DNA of 64,000 nucleotides. It comes from Alviniconcha marisindica (taxonomy: Eukaryota > Mollusca > Gastropoda > Provannidae). The position numbers and the translations under genes were made by a program. Positions 53,761 to 64,000 of this stretch are shown in pieces; position 1 is the stretch's first letter, and each line of letters starts with the position of its first letter. A model generated the notes under the pieces. It worked only from the letters and a program-made list of their open reading frames with translations. It was not told the DNA's origin and searched no databases. The stretch spans positions 722,501 to 786,500 of the forward strand of contig JABMCL010002018.1 in NCBI GenBank assembly GCA_018857735.1. Direction: 5' to 3'.

Positions 53761-53778
53761 TACACAGTTCTTTTTTAC

Positions 53779-53849
53779 ATCACACACACACACACAAATA
53801 GATATGCACACACACACAAACACACACACACATACACACACACACACCA
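53779..53849. repeat. Interrupted (CA)n microsatellite at the strand-composition switch
   Basis: CA tracts broken by AAATAGATATG and by short A runs. To the left the + strand is T/G-rich, to the right A/C-rich. Confidence 0.9.
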
Positions 53850-54364
53850 ACACCAATGAAATTTAGTTTTATATACATTAAATATATTACTGTGAACCCA
53901 ATTAGCACATTGTCACATGAAAATCTGCCATATATGCTGTTTAGTAAAAGCAAGAAAACAACAACCCCAAAACAACCAAACTTTGTGACCCAAAAAGTGC
54001 ATCCAAAAGTGAAACACACACTGCAGTTTATCACAGTCCTGAAGAGTGATGGCACACACATGGCAAACGTGTCATTACACATCACTGATACGTGTACCCA
54101 CAATGATTCATTTTTTACAGGATAAAAACAAACACCTCTGATTAGCATCTCTTAGTTTTCACTGTGTGCTGAACAACACTGCACAGAAAGAAAAATATGA
54201 AATTAAAATGCTTGAGAGTTTGACCATTTAAAGAAAAAAGAATCACAGTCAGGACTCTTGTTAAATTTAAAACTTGTAAAATGAGAAGGAGTGGACAAAA
54301 GCTGGACCCAAAAGCATACACTTGTACTGTTATCAAAATGATGAATTAAATACTTAGGCCCGCA

Positions 54365-55133
54365 TTATGTACCTGTATCACATTACAGTTACTCTATTCC
54401 CAGTTATTCCCACAATGACTGGGTCACTGTTACGCCCACCCCATGGCCAGCAAATGATAAATTTACAAATTATACCCTCACCAGGCAGGACAGTCGGCAT
54501 ATTGGACTGGGCAAGACAAACCTTTATTAGTGTTACACTTTCAATGAGCTGTACAATGCAAATGCATACTGGCCCGGGCAAGACAAATCTTTATGAGTGA
54601 TAACACTTTCAATGATCTGTACAATGCAAATACATACTGGACTGGGCATGACAAATCTTTATGAATGTTACACTTTCAAAATGATCTACACTTTCAAAAT
54701 GATCTATTCAATGCAAAGGCAAAAGTAACATGATTACTCTTCCAGAACAGATTTGTGTTTGGTGCTCATCTATGGCTTTTCAAACTGCATGGTTTCTCCA
54801 AGGACAATGGAATGGACTGGACCAGATATGGCAAAATCTTGAACTCCATCCAAAACGAAAGAATACCTTGGTAAAAATGCAGTTACAAAGTGCCTATTCC
54901 ACAGTTGTAGGATCATAATCCTGTAAAGAAAAACACCTGACCTGTGGGATAAATCAAAGAAAACTTCAAACACGCAAGTAGAAAAATGCATCGATGAACA
55001 GTTCAGATCAAACTTGACAAAAATCTTAACACATAGGCCCACATTATGTACCTGTATCACATTACAATTACTCTGATATCCATTCCTAATTATTCCCACA
55101 ATGACTGGGTCACTGTTATGCCCACTTTGGCTC
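54365..55133. repeat. Duplicated ~85-100 bp segment
   Basis: TAGGCCCGCATTATGTACCT at 54356 and TAGGCCCACATTATGTACCT near 55035 head matching segments that run to ACAATGACTGGGTCACTGTT and ATGCCCAC. The copies are about 680 bp apart in direct orientation. Confidence 0.8.
54503..54720. repeat. ~72-bp tandem repeat, three copies
   Basis: Each copy has GGGCAAGACAAATCTTTATG, ACACTTTCAATGATCTG and TACAATGCAAATACATACTG with small changes. The last copy has its own 21-bp internal duplication (CACTTTCAAAATGATCTA). Confidence 0.85.
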
Positions 55134-55139
55134 AAGTAA

Positions 55140-55280
55140 CACCTTTGGAACCATTGCTACAATGGTTCTTAAGGCTCCTGCATCTGGAGAGATAGATAAG
55201 TGGTTTTTAACACCCAGTCAACCATGATGGTGATATCAGGGTGAAGAAAAGCAAAGGTTGTGGGCTGAATTCAAGACAGA
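55140..55280 (-). mobile_element. SINE, minus orientation (tail type A)
   Basis: The minus strand reads CTTGAATTCAGCCCACAACC (B-box-like), then CACCCTGATATCACCATCAT and GGTTGACTGGGTGTTAAAAA. The tail matches 12146 and 27254. The A-box part is not clear. Confidence 0.55.
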
Positions 55281-55479
55281 ATCAAACTATCTTTAGAATG
55301 TAATGTATGGCCTGACCAGTACTTCTGTGTGTCTGTGTGCATATGCACATGACTGCATGCATGCATGTGTGTGTGTGTAGTTGTAACTGATTTACATAAC
55401 AAAATCAATGCTCTAGAATGCAGGTACCTTGTGATAAACACCACCACAGTTATTTGTACAGGCTGGCAAAAACACATGC

Positions 55480-55500
55480 ACACACACACACACACACACA
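55480..55500. repeat. Short (CA)n
   Basis: About 10 CA units, followed by an A-rich GAAAAAGAAAA stretch. Confidence 0.85.
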
Positions 55501-56679
55501 AAACACATCCTCATGATTTAAAAAGAAAAAGAAAAAAAAGAAAAAAAGGACAATATTTTGATTTGTAAGCCCAGAAAACCATCAGTTAAACAGCAGAGAA
55601 GGAAAACGGGAGCGTGAGACGGATGGGATTTGCGAATGGACGGATGGTGTAGATGAAGACTGAGAGTGGCCTTGCCGGCTGCCCAGTGCCCATCCTCATG
55701 CATCTGGGAAAGAGGTGTAGCGAGCCTGCATGGCAGCTGCAATGTGGCGCTGGGTGTCCCATCTGCACAACACCAAACACATGCACAGTCAGCAACAGCC
55801 ACGCTCACTTCTGTCCTGTTAAAAATCCACTCATTCATTTTCAGTCAGCGAAAACAGCCTAAAACAACAATGTGCAGTTCATCACCTCCCCCCTCCCGCA
55901 CCTCCCCCCATCCCCCTGATTTTTTTAAAATTTAAAAACAAGAACAAATTCATGAACAAAAATGCCTTGCAATGCAAGATTTAAAAAACAAAAAAATCTT
56001 TTCAGAAGACCCCCCCCCCCCCCCCCACCCCTTCGAACCATTTTCAAAATAGAAATTAAAGCTATTTATTTTCAAATCTAAAAGAACATTAAAAACAGCA
56101 ACAACAAAAGTGCCAATAATTCACATATTATCTTGCAGTGCTCCACTATAGCTTTCATTCTTGGATCCTTCACACATTTTTTATCATTTGTTTACTGTTG
56201 GCAACAACTACACTCAGTTTCGTTGAACCAAAATCTATGAATTTATTTTGGTTTAATTTCTCTTGCCATTAAAATTTTGTTTCAAGAGATACAGCACTAT
56301 TGGCCTTAATCTTCACCCTTGACATCATATGGAATAAAGAAGTGTCTTGATTTCACACAAAATGTTGATCTGGTCAGCTATATATCGTATGTATAAAAGT
56401 ATGCTGCACAGTAAAGAAAATATTTCTCTGAAATACACCTCTGTGTACACAATCTATGTTACAGACAAGCATTCACAAACTGGAATAATGAGCAATATAC
56501 ACATCAATTTGCCTGATATCAGACCACAGATCAAAAGAAAGGCTGTGATATAAACAAATGTCTGAAAGACACCATCACTATGAACGCAAAAAACGTGTTC
56601 TCTGCGTGCCTGACAGAACTGTAAAGCAACTGCCCAACAAAAAAATGAACAAAGGAAAGTAATGAACAATTCAACAGGC

Positions 56680-56765
56680 ATAAAATAAGAATAAATGAAG
56701 AAGCATCTAAATAAGAGCACTACATACATAATGTTAAGCATCTAAATAAGAGCACTACATACATG
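56680..56765. repeat. 36-bp tandem duplication
   Basis: AAGCATCTAAATAAGAGCAC and TACATACAT occur twice in a row. Further short repeats of ATGATTCC-type follow at 56779-56910. Confidence 0.85.
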
Positions 56766-57112
56766 TCTACACCAAAGCATGATTCCATCTACAAGATGTC
56801 TGCCTCTCAGTCATGACATAATGATTCATTGTACAAGCATGGGTGAGAATGATTCCTTCTACCCAAGCGCAACTAAAAAAGATTCCTTTTGGATGACTGA
56901 AAATGATTCTACCATCATAGCACACAGGTTCTACGTCTACTACTCAAAATTCAGCCAGGCATGAATACAGCATGACGCCATGCACACCCTGCAAACCAAA
57001 GACCAGTCCTGAAAGCATGTCTAAAAAAGCAACCCCAAACAGGCTCATTTCATTCCAACAAAAGCAAGGAGAGGGGAGGAAGGAAGGAATTAAAAAGGTT
57101 CCCTGGGAATTT

Positions 57113-57310
57113 GTGGACACTGGAAGCTCTGGAAATCTGCGGACACTGAGAAATATAAACACATACACTGGAAGCTCTGGGAATATGTGGACACTGGGAA
57201 ATACAAACACAGACACTGGAAGCTGTGGGAATCTGCGGACACTGGGAAATATACACACAGACGCTGGAAGCTCTGGGAATCTGCGGACAGTGGGAAATAC
57301 AAACACATGC
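57113..57310. repeat. 48-bp minisatellite, about four copies
   Basis: The unit is ACTGGAAGCTCTGGGAATCT, GCGGACACTGGGAAATACAA, ACACAGAC. The 48-bp length keeps frames open on both strands, giving spurious ORFs of 130-155 codons. Confidence 0.9.
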
Positions 57311-57863
57311 ACACATGTGCATGAATGCACACACAGACTGCTATACAAGTGCAATTCAGATGTTCACATGCACAATGCTGCCTACAAGCACTGTCCACCA
57401 TGTACCGATTCCAGGCCAACACTACTCTACAATCATTAGACACACATACACTGAATACAAAGAAGACAGATACCATAATTCCCAGATGAGGGGAGACAAC
57501 ACATCTACAATAAAACGGTTACTGCACCTAGGGAAAAACACATCTACAAAAAAAACACTACTGCGAATCGGTTTAAAGTGGCGTACACGTTTAAGAACAA
57601 CACGAGAAGACCATAATTACGGTGGCAAAAAGGTTGAGGGGCAAAAAAACACATCTACAATAACACTACTTTTGTTTACCTGTTTTGGTGCTCTGGGGGA
57701 GGGCTACAATGCAGATGGTAAGACAAGCAATCAGTATGGAATGGACAGTGTTGCTTCTGCATGATAAAGACAGCCGTGCAATGGTAAGAAAGACAGTTGT
57801 GCACTTTTGCTTTCAGCGCAGAGGCTAAAGGTAATGTCTGTTTCTTAGGGAATGTAGTGCACA

Positions 57864-57870
<7 letters not shown>

Positions 57871-57950
<80 letters not shown>

Positions 57951-58045
57951 AAGCCCATATGACTGTGTGTGTGTGTGTGCATGTGTGTGTGCATGTGTGT
58001 GTGTGTGTGTGTGCATGTGCGTGTATGTGTGTGTATGTATGTGTG

Positions 58046-58122
<77 letters not shown>
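57871..58122. repeat. Compound (GT)n / (AT)n microsatellite, 250 bp
   Basis: A GT tract, an interrupted GT/GCAT tract, an AT tract at 58046-58064 and another GT tract. Frames across it are artefacts. Confidence 0.95.
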
Positions 58123-58124
<2 letters not shown>

Positions 58125-58423
58125 AAGCATGTCCATTTGTACAAAACCAAACCATCATTCCAGTGTGAAAACTTCTGATCAAATGATGAGCTATTATATC
58201 CAAAAAGCAAATGCTCAGTTGACTCACATTCAAAACAGGAAAAAGCTACTGGGGTTGGGGGGAGGGGGGGAGAAGTGTCCAGAAATGCATTAATTATCTC
58301 ACTTACACATTATGCAATAGTATTAAAAAGGAAGAAGAAGAAGGCAAGTTTCATCTTTTTGAAGATTATGATTTTCTGGGTGATCATGTCCATGCAACAA
58401 CTAAACCATTTGCTCTACTATTG

Positions 58424-60300
58424 GGGTGAGTCACCCACAGACAGATCTAGCCTAGCTTTGCTCGTGGGGTGAGACATCCACAGACAGATCTAGCCTAGCT
58501 TTGCTCGTGGGGTGAGACATCCACAGACAGATCTAGCGTAGCTTCACTCGTGAGGTGAGACATCCCCAGACAGATCTAACGTAGCTTTGCTGGTGAGGTG
58601 AGACATCCACAGACAGATCTAATGTAGCTTCACTCGTGAGGTGAGACATCCACAGACAGATCTAATGTAGCTTCGCTCTTGAGGTGAGACATCCCCAGAC
58701 AGATCTAACCTAGCTTCGCTCGTGAGGTGAGACATCCACAGACAGATCTAACGTAGCTTCGCTCGTGGGGTGAGACATCCACAGACAGATCTAACGTAGC
58801 TTCGCTCGTGAGGTGAGACATCCACAGACAGATCTAACGTAGCTTTGCTGGTGGGGTGAGACACCCACAGACAGATCTAACGTAGCTTTGCTGGTGAGGT
58901 GAGACATCCACAGACAGATCTAACCTAGCTTTGCTGGTGAGGTGAGACATCCACAGACAGATCTAACGTAGCTTCACTCGTGAGGTGAGACATCCACAGA
59001 CAGATCTAACGTAGGTTTGCTGGTGAGGTGAGACATCCACAGACAGATCTAACCTAGCTTTGCTGGTGAGGTGAGACATCCACAGACAGATCTAACCTAG
59101 CTTTGCTGGTGAGGTGAGACCTCCACAGACAGATCTAATGTAGCTTTGCTGGTGAGGTGAGACATCCACAGACAGATCTAATGTAGCTTTGCTGGTGAGG
59201 TGAGACATCCACAGACAGATCTAATGTAGCTTTGCTGGTGAGGTGAGACCTCAGTGGAGAGACCTCAGTGGAGAGACCTCAGCACTGCTGTGCTGACCAG
59301 AGTGATGGGATGAAGCTTCATTTGCTGTGCTGAAGGAATGAGACCTCAACAGACACAGAGCATTGCTGGGCAGATGAATGCGACCTCAGTAAAAAATGGA
59401 GCACTGCTGTACTAACTCAAGCAATGGGCCCGAGATGAAACCTCAACAACCATGGAGCACTGCTGTGCTGGCAGGGTGTGAGACCTCAACAGATATGGAG
59501 CATTGCTGTATTGATGGGGTGTGAGAGCTCAACAGTGCATTGCTGTATTGATGGGGTGTGAGAGCTCAACAGATTTGGAGCATTGCTGTATTGATGGGTG
59601 TGAGACCTCAACAGTGCATTGCTGTATTGATGGGTGTGAGACCTCAACAGTGCATTGCTGTATTGATGGGTGTGAGACCTCAACAGATATGGAGCATTGC
59701 TGTATTGATGGGGTGTGAGAGCTCAACAGATTTGGAGCTGTATTGATGGGGTGTGAGAGCTCAACAGATATGGAGCATTGCTTTACTGATGGGGTGTGAG
59801 ACCTCAACAGATTTGGAGCATTGCTGTATTGATGGGGTGTGAGACCTCAACAGATTTGGAGCTGTATTGATGGGGTGTGAGACCTCAACAGATATGGAGC
59901 ATTGCTGTATTGATGGGTGTGAGACCTCAACAGATATGGAGCATTGCTGTATTGATGGGTGTGAGACCTCAATGGATATGAAGCATTGCTTTATTGATGG
60001 GTGTGAGAGCTCAACAGATATGGAGCATTGCTGTATTGATGGGGTGTGAGACCTCAACGGATATGGAGCATTGCTGTATTGATGGGTGTGAGAGCTCAAC
60101 AGATTTGGAGCTGTATTGATGGGTGTGAGACCTCAACAGATATGGAGCATTGCTGTATTGATGGGTGTGAGACCTCAACAGATATGGAGCATTGCTGTAT
60201 TGATGGGTGTGAGACCTCAATGGATATGAAGCATTGCTTTATTGATGGGGTCTGAGACCTCAACAGATATGAAGCATTGCTGTGCTGGTGGGGTGAGACA
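58424..60300. repeat. 43-bp satellite array with two subfamilies
   Basis: From 58424 to about 59250 the unit is GTGAGGTGAGACATCCACAG, ACAGATCTAACGTAGCTTTG, CTG (about 19 copies). From about 59480 to 60290 it is GATGGGGTGTGAGACCTCAA, CAGATATGGAGCATTGCTGT, ATT, also 43 bp, with shorter 32-33 bp variants. Shared GTGAGAC, TC, ACAGA and TTGCTG at matching positions show they are one family. 59250-59480 holds diverged transitional units. Confidence 0.93.
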
Positions 60301-61131
60301 TCAGTAGACCCGTGCTAACATGCCTAACCAGGTATGGATCGTTGCTGTGTTGACTGATGTGGTGGGGGTGAGACCTACACCAATGACGCTGTTGCAAATG
60401 ATGGATTTCAAAAACAAACTACTAACCAACTAGTATAACAAATAAAGGGATACCATGAACCTTACCAATGCTAAACGATGAAAAAACAGAACCATGCAAC
60501 AACCGATCATGCCATTTGGATCCTTTAATTCTGACTGAACCAGCATACTTACCCTGAAGTTCACATTTAATCATGGACATCTACAGTTTGCCCATTGCCA
60601 CGACGATCACGACCTTGATCAAGATCATGACTGGGACCTTGATCATGGTCATCACTAGAGTATTACAAACAAAACACACTTTTGGGTGAATCATGAACAA
60701 ACCGAAGAGGTTAACAGAACTAGTTTTCCCAAACCATGTTTTGTCCAAGAAGGGCTGGTCCAAAAATTCGCCAATGGGTATCAATGATTCTGTTTTAAAA
60801 CACCCCACTAATTTTATTTTCAATTTACAACCCTGCTTTCTTCGGTAACAATGAGTGAAACTGAATGCAGAAAGCACTGTGAGGTTTCTTTCACAGCAGG
60901 CCTGATGGCATCTGAAAACTCTCTGACCTGTTTCTCAGGTGATATGAATGTGCAACTTTTGGGCCCAACATCACAGGCAGTGCATGCAACATGGCCCACC
61001 CCGGACAACTGTTATTGCCCTTTACAGCCAGCTGCACTTATCATTACTGAGGACAGCTTAGAAGCTGATTTAAAAAAAATCAAGGACATACACGCTATAA
61101 AATAAAATCCCTGATTTTAACTTCCTATAGT

Positions 61132-61440
61132 GAGCCGGTTTGGCCTAGTGGTAAGGCATTAAGCTGGAAAGTGGAGGGACCTCAGTTTGAATCCGTTTCG
61201 GCTCTCCTTTCTCTTCAAAAATTGTGGTCTGTGAACACTGTCTTGTTACTTTGTCCCTCACAATTATGAAACATTAAAATGGCTCTCATCGCTGCCCACC
61301 TTAATGCAGAAGTCATTCTAGTGGTGACAGTGTAGCGATAGGTATATAATCACCACCCCCACCTCCATACCCCCTTCCCCCCTTCTCCCCATCCCTAATA
61401 AGCCTTATGGTTTCGGTGGACGTTAAGCAGCATGTTGACT
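61132..61440 (+). mobile_element. Full-length tRNA-derived SINE (tail type B)
   Basis: The head 61132-61204 is tRNA-like: GAGCCG pairs with CGGCTC as an acceptor stem, TGGCCTAGTGGTAAGGC fits the A-box arm and GTTTGAATCC the B-box. The anticodon stem is poor, so this is not a working tRNA gene. The body runs to CCCTAATAAGCCTTATGGTT and TCGGTGGACGTTAAGCAGCA, the tail seen also at 23769 and 36905. It is the only copy here showing both ends and defines the family. Confidence 0.8.
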
Positions 61441-61739
61441 TACTTAACTTTCTATCTCAATTATTTTCTATGTAAGTTGGACAAAACATGGTTTGAGATG
61501 GCTGACTACTTCAGCCCTGCACACAGGAATCAGACACAACACACCCACACACACACCAAAACAATACACCGGGTATCATCATGCAACTACATGGTTTTGT
61601 GGAATCAAAGCAGTTGACATGGAATCATTAACGTGCCAGAGGCAACAAAAAATAAAAAAACCTTCCTGAGGCAGAAGTCGCTCGTTTTCTAAAGTCTATC
61701 AACATTATGTCTTCACAGAGTGGCAAATGTTGTCCTTTT

Positions 61740-62010
61740 TTCAGGCAGTAAACATTAATCATACATTAGCCTGCCAGAGGCAGTCGTAACACCTTCAGGA
61801 GACAGTAAACATTAACCACCCAGAGGACAGTTATTATACTTTCTAGGGGCAGTAAACATTAGTCATGTGGTAAGCAGCAAACACCAAACTCTGACACATA
61901 GTTCCTATACTCTCTAAGTCTAAAGGCATGAAACATTAACGATCAAGGACAGTGAACATTAGCCTTGTGTGCAAGTATTATACCTTCTGAAGGCAGTAAA
62001 TGTTCAGATA
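61740..62010. repeat. Degenerate GGCAGTAAACATTA repeat
   Basis: Strings like GGCAGTAAACATTAATC, CAGAGGCAG and CCAGAGGACAG recur at irregular intervals of about 40-60 bp from 61620 to 62000, with a stray copy near 62460. This is an old array. Confidence 0.55.
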
Positions 62011-62747
62011 TTTTGCTAGTAGTAGGGTTATTTTCATCAGAAGACTACTTGCCCTTGAACTTTGTAAAATGGGAATATGATAGGAGGCTCTTCAGCCTGC
62101 CATGATCTGTAGACTGCATCACCGTTGTTTTCGGTAAACTTAAATCAAAACCATCCTCGTCTTATTTCGTGATGTCAAACACACACAGCAAACATGTCAA
62201 ACATTTTTTCTGGCAAGCACTGAACACAACAACAACAAAAAGAGAAGTTACTTCGCTTCTCATATCATTTTTCATTGTTTTTAACCGTTCCACTGTTGTT
62301 TAAGTGTCGTTTTGTGGCCTGAAGAAGGGGATTTCCCTGAAAATTTGCATCGTGTTGTCTATGTCATACTAAATAAGCGTTCTTTTGAACCTTTTATGTG
62401 TCTGGATCTTATTTTAGAATGCTAGCAGTCATTCCTGTTTCAGAATTTTACATACAGCAAACATTAACTTTCTGGTAAACATGAACATTCCAGAGGCTGG
62501 GCAAGGCCCACTCTTCAGCAGCCAGCCACCTGCTGTCCTACCATGAGGTACTGTGGATGCGGAAATATAGGTCTCCTCCACTGAACTTGTTAAAACATGG
62601 TTTATTTCTGTATTACTGCGAAATGGACCTTTTCAAACTCAAGACTTGATGGAACAAAACCCAGACTGCTCTAATAAATTCTGGAGTTAACATCAAGTCA
62701 TAACGGCCTTACGTTTTAGTGCCACATGATGCTACCACATTTACCCC

Positions 62748-62829
62748 AGCACACTCGCTGTACATTGTTAACAATCAACAGTTACCCCAGCATGCTCATT
62801 CTACATTGTTAACAATCAACAAAGCACAG

Positions 62830-62888
<59 letters not shown>
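62748..62888. repeat. 45-bp duplication followed by (AT)n
   Basis: TACCCCAGCACACTCGCTGT and ACATTGTTAACAATCAACA occur twice (62740-62822), then an AT repeat of about 28 units runs from 62831 to 62888. Confidence 0.9.
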
Positions 62889-62894
<6 letters not shown>

Positions 62895-63503
62895 TACTAC
62901 ATTACTAACAATCAAAGTAAAGAGAGTTCCTGCAAAGAGTTTTTTTTAAATTTTACAAATACAGTTTTGTTTGATTTTTCAAGCATTGAATCAAGGTTAT
63001 TACAGTGCTAGAAATATTAAGAGACACACCGCAAACACAAGTACACAAGAAATTATCAACTGGAATCAGCATGCATGTTAAATAATAAATATAGTCTTAG
63101 ATAAATCCAGTCTCTTCAGCAGCCAAAGCCATGCAGATTCACAAAAACATGTTAAACTGACCAAGGTCAAAAGGTCAGACAATAATAGCATAACAAGTCA
63201 CTGGAGGTCACTAAAATATCAGACACTGACTGGGTCAAGGTTAAACTGCATTGTTGACAGCAGGGGCAAGTGTCACGTACATTCAGCAGACTGGGAACAG
63301 GATCAGGGCAGGGCTCAAGACGGCCAGGGCTACAAAGGTCACGGTGGGGGGTCACAACTGGTCTGTGGTGAAAACTGGGTGAGGTCACAAAAGGTCAAGG
63401 TTAGGTGAAGGTCACAAAAGAACTGCGGTCACGGTTAGGATCTAGAAGATGGAGGTAAGACATCGGGGTAAGTCAGAGAGGGTTAAATAATGGGCACTGT
63501 AAC

Positions 63504-64000
<497 letters not shown>

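Larger units (their letters stand above)
53700..63503 (-). other. Region downstream of the minus-strand gene (probable transcribed 3' side)
   Basis: No coding exon is supported here. The + strand is A/C-rich, the mirror image of the jub side, as expected if transcription comes from the right. Minus-strand AATAAA hexamers occur at 62601-62606, 56242-56247 and 56065-56070. The first would give a 3' UTR of about 0.9 kb for the gene ending at 63504. Repeats inside are listed separately. Confidence 0.45.

Noticed and set aside
58424..60300. CRISPR-like array
   Set aside because: Units are contiguous 43-bp tandem repeats without unique spacers, in an animal genome. It is a satellite.
60851..61105. 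84-codon ORF with several Cys residues
   Set aside because: The Cys pattern fits no zinc-binding family and the reverse strand is equally open. No splice or conservation support.
61132..61204. Functional tRNA gene
   Set aside because: Acceptor stem and A/B boxes are good but the anticodon stem does not pair, and a SINE body and family tail follow directly.

Overview
The window is animal nuclear DNA. Intron-rich gene structure, long dinucleotide microsatellites, many G or C homopolymers, tRNA-derived SINEs and large intronic minisatellites suggest a lophotrochozoan, most plausibly a gastropod mollusc. The species is inferred from style and is not proven. I see no bacterial genes, CRISPR array, rRNA gene or functional tRNA gene.

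The main gene runs on the + strand from 1635 to 41871. It is an Ajuba/LIMD1/WTIP-family LIM protein, orthologous to Drosophila jub. Eight coding exons (1635-3213, 15215-15316, 27479-27546, 31388-31450, 32267-32397, 33249-33300, 33925-33993, 41251-41871) have matching GT/AG sites and compatible phases and join into an 894-residue protein. It has a proline/serine-rich pre-LIM half, three complete LIM domains and a 180-residue tail ending in a PDZ-type motif. The family acts as adaptors at cell junctions and in the Hippo pathway (Warts/LATS) and in mRNA silencing; that role comes from family knowledge.

Positions 1-1634 are 5' flank or 5' UTR. Introns 1 and 2 (12 kb each) hold microsatellites, a MITE, SINEs, a 200-bp duplication, CpG-rich patches and a decayed copy of exon 2. 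The acceptor of exon 3 lies in a 48-bp tandem repeat that creates four in-frame acceptors. Intron 3 carries a probable minus-strand solo LTR. Introns 5 and 7 are filled with tandem arrays (68, 60, 59 and 33 bp units). From 41872 to about 53.7 kb the + strand is T/G-rich and holds arrays (47, 24 and about 155 bp) and several poly(A) signals, but no further exon I can support.

Near 53.7 kb the composition flips to A/C-rich on the + strand. This fits convergent transcription from a minus-strand gene, of which only the last coding exon (63504-63628) is visible. Its protein is not recognised. Between lie a large 43-bp satellite array (58.4-60.3 kb), a full-length SINE and microsatellites.

The observations most worth checking are the in-frame acceptor repeat at exon 3, the decayed exon 2 duplicate, the splice-site-like minisatellites in other introns, and the long tail with PPPY and PDZ motifs.
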